This document shows positions 57,069-64,000 of a stretch of DNA of 64,000 bases, piece by piece. The position numbers and the translations under genes are program-made. The notes below the pieces were generated by a model that saw only the letters and a list, made by a program, of their open reading frames with translations, made no database searches and was not told the origin of the DNA. The first letter of the stretch is position 1. Every line of letters starts with the position of its first letter. The DNA comes from Pseudarthrobacter sp. MM222 (lineage in GTDB: Bacteria > Actinomycetota > Actinomycetes > Actinomycetales > Micrococcaceae). The stretch lies in contig NZ_OX352321.1 of assembly GCF_947090775.1 (NCBI RefSeq), positions 620,001-684,000 of the forward strand. The letters are read 5' to 3'.

Positions 57069-58487
57069 CTAGTCGTCGGAGTCGGGGTATTCCTCGATGG
57101 ATTCGTCGGCGCCGTAGCGGGACTCCTCGTTTTCGACCTCCAAAATCTTCAGCATTTCCGTGTCCGGATTGAGCATGATGGCAGCCTCGTCGCGGCGGTG
57201 GCGCAGTTCGGAGTCGATGTAGGACTGCACCGCTTCGGCCAGCGGAATGTGGCGGTTCTCCTTCTCGGACATGTACCAGCGGTGCTCGAGGATCTCGTGC
57301 ACGGCTTCCGCCGGTTCGAGCTTGCCGGACAGGTCCCGGGGGATGGAGCGGACAATCGGCTCGAAGATCTGGCTGACCCAGAGATGGGCGCTGTATTCCT
57401 CGTCCATGTCCGGGTTGTTGTCCGCCCGGAAGGAGTCCATGTCATTCAGGAGCCGGCGGGCCTGGTTTTCCTGCGCGTCCAGTCCGGTCAGGCGCAACAG
57501 GCGGCGCTGGTGGTGCCCGGCGTCTACCACCTTGGGCTGGAGCTGGATGGTGGAGCCGTTCTGGGTGGTCTTGATCGCATATTCCCCGACGTCGAACCCG
57601 AGCTCGTTGAGCCGCCGGATGCGGGCGGCCACCCGCCAACGCTCACCGATCTCGAAGGATTCCTTCTCGGTCAGTTCCGTCCAGAGCCGGCGGTAGCTGT
57701 CCATGATGAGCTCGCTGGTGGCCACGGGATCCACCTTTTCCTCGATCAGCCCGCCGTCGAGCAGGTCCATCAGCTCACCCGCAATGTTGACACGCGCGAT
57801 TTCGAGATCGTACTCGCGCTGCCCGGTGGAGAGATCGGGGTACAGCTCGCCTGTCTCTGCATCCACCAGGTACGCCGCGAAGGCGCCTGCGTCGCGGCGG
57901 AACAGGGTGTTGGAGAGCGAGACGTCGCCCCAGTAGAACCCGATCAGGTGCAGCCGGACCATCAGGAGCGCCTGCGCATCGATGAGGCGGGTGAGGGTGT
58001 CTTTGCGCAACATCTGGGAGAAGAGGGCGCGGTAGGGCATGGAGAACTTCAGGTGCCGCGTGACGAGGACGGGATTGAGGGAGCGGCCGTCCGGGGTGGT
58101 GCGCCCCGTGATGACGGCCACCGGCTCCACGCAGGGGACATCCAGCCGGGCCAGCTTGCGCAGCATGTGGTACTCGTGGCGGGCGACGTGCTCGGAGGTT
58201 TCCTTGATGGCGATGACGGAGCCGCCGAGGTGGGCGAACCGCACGATGTGCCGGGAGATGCCGCGGGGGAGCGCGGCGAGGTATTCCGCCGGCCAGTCCT
58301 CGAGCGCGATATGCCAGGGCAGGTCAAGCAGCTCCGGTTCGGCGGCGGCCGCGGTGATGCTCAGCGAGCTGGACGCCACCGCGCCCTTTGCGTCGTTGGC
58401 GCTGGCGGCCTCAAATCGGGGCAGCTTCCCGATCTGACCGTAGTCGGTGGGTTCGTCGTGCCACTGGGCGTTGCTTTCCTCGGTCAT
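57069..58487 (-). CDS. DUF4032 family protein with kinase-like fold
   Basis: A 472-residue cytoplasmic protein of the actinobacterial DUF4032 family. The N-terminal half resembles a protein-kinase-like (Kdo/Lip-kinase) fold: HLGGSVIAIKETSEHVARHEY would be the ATP-binding Lys strand, and GFYWGDVSLSNTLFRRDAG resembles the catalytic loop with GDxxxSN. The C-terminal half is a separate helical domain. Catalytic activity is inferred. It converges with the GlcD-like gene (27 bases between stops), and ends in an acidic tail EEYPDSDD. Confidence 0.82.
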   Translation of the reverse strand: MTEESNAQWHDEPTDYGQIGKLPRFEAASANDAKGAVASSSLSITAAAAEPELLDLPWHIALEDWPAEYLAALPRGISRHIVRFAHLGGSVIAIKETSEHVARHEYHMLRKLARLDVPCVEPVAVITGRTTPDGRSLNPVLVTRHLKFSMPYRALFSQMLRKDTLTRLIDAQALLMVRLHLIGFYWGDVSLSNTLFRRDAGAFAAYLVDAETGELYPDLSTGQREYDLEIARVNIAGELMDLLDGGLIEEKVDPVATSELIMDSYRRLWTELTEKESFEIGERWRVAARIRRLNELGFDVGEYAIKTTQNGSTIQLQPKVVDAGHHQRRLLRLTGLDAQENQARRLLNDMDSFRADNNPDMDEEYSAHLWVSQIFEPIVRSIPRDLSGKLEPAEAVHEILEHRWYMSEKENRHIPLAEAVQSYIDSELRHRRDEAAIMLNPDTEMLKILEVENEESRYGADESIEEYPDSDD

Positions 58488-58657
58488 GTGCCAATTCTTC
58501 CGTATTTGCAGGGCCGCGCGTTAAGCGGGCGGTTAAAACGCCAGACGGCGGCCCTCCGGTTGGGGAGGACCGCCGTCAGTTGCGCCCGTGGGTGGGTGGG
58601 CCCACGCCGGTAGGGTTCCCTGGCCGAAGCGGAGCGAGGTTAGGGAACCGGTGGGGA

Positions 58658-59740
<1,083 letters not shown>

Positions 59741-59921
59741 AGTTATCAATCCCTTCACCGGCAGGTACGTGCCGGACGATCCGTAGTGAATGGTCTTTTT
59801 ATGCAGTTGTTAATTCAGCTGTGGTTCTCTGGTCGCGCGCATACTCCCCGGCCGAAGCCGAGGAGTATCCAGTGACGCCGCACGGTTCTTGTGCGCCACA
59901 TCACAACTAGAGTATGTCAGA

Positions 59922-59943
59922 TTTTTAGCAAAAGGGCTAAAAA
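59922..59943. repeat. 8-bp AT-rich inverted repeat between otsB and ugpC genes
   Basis: TTTTTAGC (59922-59929) and GCTAAAAA (59936-59943) are perfectly inverted around 6 bases. Position upstream of the ATPase gene and downstream of otsB suits either a weak terminator or an operator. The remaining 59741-59979 sequence shows no gene. Confidence 0.45.
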
Positions 59944-59979
59944 GTTACGAATGTCACACGTGATCCGTCTTACATGACG

Positions 59980-60780
59980 TCAGGCGCCGACTGCCCGCCT
60001 GCGTTCCCGGAGGAGGGCCTCCATCAGTTCGGCGACATGTACCGGCGCCTCGACGCGGAACTCGGCCTGGGTGAAATCCAGGCCGACTTTCACGCCCACG
60101 TCCCCCGGGAGCAGCCTGCCCAGGGCGTCCTCGTCCGTGACGTCGTCCCCGGCGAAGACCACGGCGGAGGCGCCGGTCGCCTGCCGCAGGAAGTCCACGC
60201 CCTCACCTTTGGAGGCGTGGACCACGGCGGTTTCCAGGACACGGTTGCCGGTCTTCAGAAAGACGCCTGGCCGGTCCTGCAGCACGGCGCGGGCCGCCGA
60301 CACGGCGTCTTCGGCGACGTCGTCGGCGGCAAGTCTCGTGTGCAGCACCACCCCGGCCGGCTTGTCCTCCAGCAGTGTGCCCGGGGCCTCCTCCACGATC
60401 TCCTCGAGAACCCGGCGGATGCCGGCGAGCAGCTCACGCTGCGCGTCGTCGAGGACCAGCGGGGAGGAGCCCTGACCCATCCACGCTTCCGCCCCGTGGC
60501 TGCCGATCAGCAGGGTCTTATCCGGAGGGAAGGCGACGGCCCGAAGGCTCTCCAGGGCGCGTCCCGAGATGAGCGCCGTCGTCGTCCGCGGCAGCTCGGC
60601 CAACGCGGCGAAGGCCGCGGCCGAACGGGGGAGTGAACGGGAATCCGAGGCATGGTCCACGAGGGGTGCCATGGTGCCATCGAAATCCATCGCGACCAGC
60701 AGGTGGTCCGTAGCGGCCACCCGGCGGATAGCCTCGAGCAGTTCCGGGGAGAGGGACAGCGGAGCCGTCTCAGGAGTCAT
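59980..60780 (-). CDS. otsB: trehalose-6-phosphate phosphatase
   Basis: HAD-superfamily phosphatase completing trehalose synthesis, 266 residues. HAD motif I is MDFDGTMAPL, with catalytic Asp32 and Asp34. TALISGRALESL and a VVFAGDDVTDEDAL motif IV complete the active site. It overlaps otsA by 11 bases, the normal order for an otsA-otsB operon. Trehalose made here could enter the TreS-Mak-GlgE route encoded about 18 kb upstream. Confidence 0.95.
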   Translation of the reverse strand: MTPETAPLSLSPELLEAIRRVAATDHLLVAMDFDGTMAPLVDHASDSRSLPRSAAAFAALAELPRTTTALISGRALESLRAVAFPPDKTLLIGSHGAEAWMGQGSSPLVLDDAQRELLAGIRRVLEEIVEEAPGTLLEDKPAGVVLHTRLAADDVAEDAVSAARAVLQDRPGVFLKTGNRVLETAVVHASKGEGVDFLRQATGASAVVFAGDDVTDEDALGRLLPGDVGVKVGLDFTQAEFRVEAPVHVAELMEALLRERRRAVGA

Positions 60781-62293
60781 CGCGGATTACCTTCTCTTTG
60801 AGGGCGGCGAGGAAGTCGGAGGACCACAGGTCGACGTCGTGGTCCAGGATCTGTTTGCGCATCGAGCGCATCCGGCGCCCCGCCTCGGCGGGCTGCATGG
60901 TGACGGCCTTCATGATGGTGTCCTTGAGCCCGTCGATGTCGTGCGGGTTCATCAGCAGGGCCTGCTTGAGCTGGTCCGCGGCGCCGGCGAACTCGCTCAG
61001 CACGAGCGCGCCGTCGTTGTTCGTGCGGGCCGTGACGTATTCCTTGGCCACGAGGTTCATGCCGTCCCGGAGGGCCGTGACCAGCATGACGTCCGCTGCC
61101 AGGTACAGCGCCACCATTTCCTCAATCGGGTAGCTGTGGTGCAGGTAGCGCACAGCAGTGTGCTGCATGGTGTCGTAAGTGCCGTTGATATGGCCGACGG
61201 TGCCCTCGACCTCCTCACGCAGCAACCGGTACTGCTCGACGCGTTCCCGGCTGGGGCTCGCAACCTGGATCAGCGCGGCGTCCTCCACTGAGACCAGGCC
61301 GTCCGCCAGCAGTTCCTCGTAGGCCTTGAGCCGGTGCCGGATGCCCTTGGTGTAGTCAAGCCGGTCGACACCGAGCAGGATCGTCTTGGGACTGCCGAGA
61401 TCGCGGCGGATCTGGCTGGCACGCTCGATGATTTCGGGTCTCCGCGCCAGCTCGCTGATCTGCTGGACGTCGATCGAGATGGGGAACGCCTGGGCACGGG
61501 CGATATGGGTGGTCTCGCCGTCGGACCCCCGGACATGGATCTGTTGCTGTTTGACGCTGGCCCCGAGGAAGCGCCGGGCGGAGCGCATGAAGTTACCGGC
61601 GTCGCTGGGGCGCTGGAAGCCGACCAGGTCGGCACCGAGCAATCCGTCGATGATGGCCCGGCGCCACGGCAGCTGGGCGAAAATTTCCGGCGGCGGGAAG
61701 GGGATGTGGTTGAAGAACCCGATCTTCAGGTCCGGACGTGCCTCGCGGAGCATCTTGGGCACGAGCTGCAGCTGGTAGTCCTGCACCCAGACCGTGGCGC
61801 CCTGGTTTGCGTGCTCGATGACGGCGTCGGCGAACCTCCGGTTGACCCGCCGGTAGGAATCCCACCAGGTCCGGTGGAACTCCGGGGGTGCGATCACGTC
61901 GTGATACAGCGGCCAGAGCGTGGCGTTCGAAAAGCCCTCATAGAAGAGCTCGATGTCGTCCGTGCTGAGCTGGACCGGGACCAGGTCAATGCCGCCGTGG
62001 CTGAAGGGTTTTACGGTTTCGTCAGGAGCGCCGTGCCAGCCCACCCAGGCGCCGTCCGTCTTCGTCATCATGGGTGCGAGGGCGGTCACCAGGCCCCCGG
62101 GGGAGCGGCGCCAGCCGTCCTCGCAGCCGGGCTCGTCCGGGGAACAGCGGTCGACGGGCAGGCGATTGGAGACCACCATGAAGTCGTATAGTGAGTCCGC
62201 CTCGGCAGTGGCCTTGGATGCCTTGCCCTGGGGCATTTCGTCCGCTTCGGAGGTTTGTTCATTGCCGTGGTCGGCGCGGTCGGTCGCTTGCAT
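60770..62293 (-). CDS. otsA: alpha,alpha-trehalose-phosphate synthase
   Basis: GT20 glycosyltransferase that forms trehalose-6-phosphate from a nucleotide-glucose and glucose-6-phosphate, 507 residues. A variable N-terminus of about 35 residues precedes VVSNRLPVDRCSPDEPG. VWVQDYQLQLVPKML, GFFNHIPFPPPEIFAQLPWR and VDRLDYTKGIRHRLKAYEEL are family landmarks. DGMNLVAKEYVTAR and LVLSEFAGAADQL form the nucleotide-binding end. otsB overlaps its 3' end. Start codon is ATG 62293; a later in-frame start would remove the unconserved N-terminus. Confidence 0.95.
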   Translation of the reverse strand: MQATDRADHGNEQTSEADEMPQGKASKATAEADSLYDFMVVSNRLPVDRCSPDEPGCEDGWRRSPGGLVTALAPMMTKTDGAWVGWHGAPDETVKPFSHGGIDLVPVQLSTDDIELFYEGFSNATLWPLYHDVIAPPEFHRTWWDSYRRVNRRFADAVIEHANQGATVWVQDYQLQLVPKMLREARPDLKIGFFNHIPFPPPEIFAQLPWRRAIIDGLLGADLVGFQRPSDAGNFMRSARRFLGASVKQQQIHVRGSDGETTHIARAQAFPISIDVQQISELARRPEIIERASQIRRDLGSPKTILLGVDRLDYTKGIRHRLKAYEELLADGLVSVEDAALIQVASPSRERVEQYRLLREEVEGTVGHINGTYDTMQHTAVRYLHHSYPIEEMVALYLAADVMLVTALRDGMNLVAKEYVTARTNNDGALVLSEFAGAADQLKQALLMNPHDIDGLKDTIMKAVTMQPAEAGRRMRSMRKQILDHDVDLWSSDFLAALKEKVIRDDS

Positions 62294-62475
62294 TGCTGCC
62301 CCCTGGGGTCGCTTGTGGCTCTCAGCCCACCCTAGCCGGACGGAATCTTCCGGGCCATTCGTCCGTTAGGAGGCGTGAAGGCAAAACTTGAAAGCGCAAG
62401 CTCTCGGGTTTCTCCCCTAAAATGATGAAGTTGCCACCCAGTGGAGCATTCCAGGCCGATCGACACGAGGAATTA

Positions 62476-63366
62476 ATGAGCCCCGCAAACGACCCCCGTC
62501 AGTCCAAAGCAGAGCGCACTGCCGCGGCCCGCGAGAAAGCCCGTGAAATCCGCGAGGCGCAGCTGAAGAAAGAAAAGCGCAACAAGCTGCTCATCGGCTG
62601 GGGCATCGTTGCCGCCGTCGTGGCCATTCTCGCCATCGTGGCTCTGGTGGTCACCTCCAGCATCAGGAACAACGCCCCGATCGCCGACGAAGGGCCCACG
62701 CCGGCCAACGGCAACATCCACGGCGGCGTCACGCTGCTCGCCAATTCCGAGGTAGCCCAGTTGCCCTCGGCGACGGTCAAGCTCGCCGACCTTCCGGCAG
62801 CGCCGGCCACGCCGCCGGCCGAGGTCACCGCCCCGGGCGCCGAGCCTGAGGCCGGCAAACCGGTCAAGGTTGTCCTCTATATCGACTTCATCTGCCCCGT
62901 ATGCAAGAACTTCGAAGCGCAGTACAACGAAACCCTGACCAGCCTGCGCAACGAAGGCAAAATCTCGGTCGAGTACCGCCCGCTCGGCTTCCTGGACAGC
63001 CGGTCCACCACCAACTACTCCTCCCGCGCGGCCAACGCCGCCGCCTGCGTGGTCAACGAATCCCCGGAGAAGTACTCGGACTTCGTCAACGCGCTCTTCG
63101 ATAAGCAGCCTGCCGAAGGCGGTGCCGGCCTGCCGGACTCGGAGTTGAAGAAGATGGCAACCGACCTCGGAGCCAAGAGCATCGACAAGTGCGTGGATGA
63201 CAAGACCTACCGCCCGTTCGTGAAGTACACCACCCAGGAAGCCTCGGCCATTGGGGTCACGGGCACGCCCACCGTCTTCGTCGAAGGCAAGCAGTGGGGC
63301 AAGGGCGAGAGCGCCCAGACCCCGTTTGAGCAGTTCCTCACGGCGGCAATCGACGCCAAGCAGTAA
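62476..63366 (+). CDS. membrane-anchored DsbA-family thioredoxin-like protein
   Basis: A 296-residue protein with a charged N-terminus (KAERTAAAREKAREIREAQL), one membrane helix at about 38-62, and an extracytoplasmic thioredoxin-fold domain. The active-site pair is CPVC (Cys140-Cys143) in YIDFICPVCKNF, and VTGTPTVFVEGKQW holds the cis-Pro. Two further cysteines, in AACVVNES and DKCVDDKT, may form a second disulfide. It probably catalyses disulfide exchange on secreted proteins. ATG 62476 has GAGG 5 bases upstream. A terminator hairpin follows the gene. Confidence 0.92.
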   Translation: MSPANDPRQSKAERTAAAREKAREIREAQLKKEKRNKLLIGWGIVAAVVAILAIVALVVTSSIRNNAPIADEGPTPANGNIHGGVTLLANSEVAQLPSATVKLADLPAAPATPPAEVTAPGAEPEAGKPVKVVLYIDFICPVCKNFEAQYNETLTSLRNEGKISVEYRPLGFLDSRSTTNYSSRAANAAACVVNESPEKYSDFVNALFDKQPAEGGAGLPDSELKKMATDLGAKSIDKCVDDKTYRPFVKYTTQEASAIGVTGTPTVFVEGKQWGKGESAQTPFEQFLTAAIDAKQ

Positions 63367-63389
63367 CAGCGCCACCGCAAGGCAACAGC

Positions 63390-63435
63390 AGTCGGCCCGG
63401 TCCCGGATTCGTCCGGAGCCGGGCCGACTGTTTTG
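63390..63435 (+). terminator. terminator after DsbA-like gene
   Basis: AGTCGGCCCGG (63390-63400) pairs with CCGGGCCGACT (63419-63429), followed by gtttt. The inner region also pairs partly (tcccgga/tccgga). No gene lies between it and the tRNA at 63585. Confidence 0.8.
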
Positions 63436-63584
63436 GCGTGGGCACGCGGTTGGTCAGGCCATTCGGCGGCGGTCCTGCGCGCGTCCCGACCGGGTTTTTA
63501 CCACCGGGGGTCAGTGGGCTAACCTTATCTAGCGCCGTGGCGCCACGCCCTTCCCGGGCGACGGTCCGTTTGGCGCGAAGGAAT

Positions 63585-63658
63585 GCCTCCTTAGCTCAGT
63601 TGGCCAGAGCACCGCTCTTGTAAAGCGGGGGTCGTCGGTTCGAATCCGACAGGGGGCC
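63585..63658 (+). tRNA. tRNA-Thr (anticodon TGT)
   Basis: A 74-base tRNA. The acceptor arms GCCTCCT and AGGGGGC pair with one G-U. The anticodon stem CCGCT/AGCGG encloses loop CTTGTAA with anticodon TGT (Thr). The T arm contains GTCGG-TTCGAAT-CCGAC. It is the second tRNA-Thr in the window. Confidence 0.95.
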
Positions 63659-63663
63659 CTACG

Positions 63664-63707
63664 AACCCCTCCGTTCCGGCAATTTTGCCCCGAACGGAGG
63701 GGTTTTT
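63664..63707 (+). terminator. terminator after tRNA-Thr(TGT)
   Basis: AACCCCTCCGTTC (63664-63676) pairs with GAACGGAGGGGTT, with a 15-base loop and a T-run at 63703-63707. Confidence 0.9.
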
Positions 63708-63791
63708 CATGCCTAAAAAGTGGGCACGACACGCTTACGTGCGTGCTTGCTGAACAACACCGGTAGCCCGCAATCCGTGCTCCTCTATCCG

Positions 63792-64000
63792 GGAGCGGCG
63801 CAAATCCCGGTGTACTTCTGTGACCCCGCCAGCCCCTGGCAGCGCGGCTCGAATGAGAACATCAACCAGTACTTCCCGAAAGGCACAGACCTGGGCGTCC
63901 ACAGCCCAGAACACCTCGCCATGGTCGCCGCGGAACTCAACCGGCGACCTCGCGAAATCCTGGGGTGGCAGAGCCCCATGGAGCACCTGGCTAGACTGGC
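63792..64000 (+). pseudogene. IS30-family transposase, 3' remnant (continues beyond window)
   Basis: An open frame with the C-terminal IS30 transposase sequence: IPVYFCDPASPWQRGSNENI, then NQYFPKGTDLGVHSPEHLAM, then NRRPREILGWQSPMEHL. The catalytic N-terminal part, including the helix-turn-helix and first Asp residues, is absent; upstream sequence is unrelated. The block between NENI and QYFPKG is four residues shorter than the usual family sequence (the NGLLR-type stretch), an in-frame loss. The gene is therefore a broken relic. The right end lies outside the window. Confidence 0.85.

Overview
The window is high-GC actinobacterial chromosome, most likely from Arthrobacter, Pseudarthrobacter or a close Micrococcaceae relative. 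This rests on a proteasome-activator (Bpa) gene, a mycobacterial-type block of lpqE-like gene, carD, ispD, ispF, cysS and rlmB, a SenX3-RegX3 two-component pair, a GlgE-type alpha-glucan pathway, and an rRNA operon whose 16S-23S spacer carries no tRNA. The genus is an inference from content; no database search was possible.

Region by region. 1-11.5 kb is mixed: the 3' end of cstA with its small partner gene (pyruvate uptake), bpa, an aldo/keto reductase, several small unknown genes, a TetR regulator convergent with an MFS exporter, a lipoprotein, a cytochrome P450 and a LysM/lytic transglycosylase with a hairpin-rich leader. 11.8-15.5 kb holds a RibD/DHFR-like reductase and a NarL-type two-component system followed by a secreted cysteine-containing protein. 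15.7-21.9 kb has tRNA-Thr(CGT), a lipoprotein alpha/beta-hydrolase peptidase, tmk-holB, a trans-sulfuration PLP enzyme, a DUF2516 membrane protein and a methyltransferase. 22-25.6 kb has gpmA, phoU and senX3-regX3 with a PHO-box-like repeat between the last two units. 25.7-31.7 kb is the conserved lpqE/carD/ispDF/cysS/rlmB block.

32-46 kb is the metabolic core: a nitrilase-family amidase, glgX, an orphan barstar-like gene, glgP, and then glgE-treS-(mak::glgB). Together these encode conversion of trehalose to maltose (TreS), phosphorylation to maltose-1-phosphate (Mak domain), maltosyl transfer onto glucan (GlgE), branching (GlgB domain), and breakdown by phosphorylase and debranching enzyme. 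Maltokinase and branching enzyme lie in one 1244-codon frame, with an internal ATG and Shine-Dalgarno sequence exactly where a stand-alone GlgB would begin. otsA-otsB (60-62.3 kb), which make trehalose, lie some 15 kb further on, beside a sugar-ABC-transporter ATPase gene.

46-52 kb is one complete 16S-23S-5S operon, with tandem promoters, long complementary processing stems around 16S and 23S, and a terminator. 52-59.8 kb has an SRPBCC protein, a LacI regulator and GH13 alpha-glucosidase with two LacI-type operators, a GlcD-like oxidase, a DUF4032 protein and a MsmK/UgpC-type ATPase. The end has otsAB, a membrane-anchored DsbA-like protein, tRNA-Thr(TGT) and the 3' remnant of an IS30-family transposase running off the window edge.

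No CRISPR array, prophage or defence island is visible. The most unusual points are the mak::glgB fusion with an internal start, the structured leader of the LysM gene, the long palindrome between carD and ispD, and the solitary barstar homologue inside the glucan cluster.
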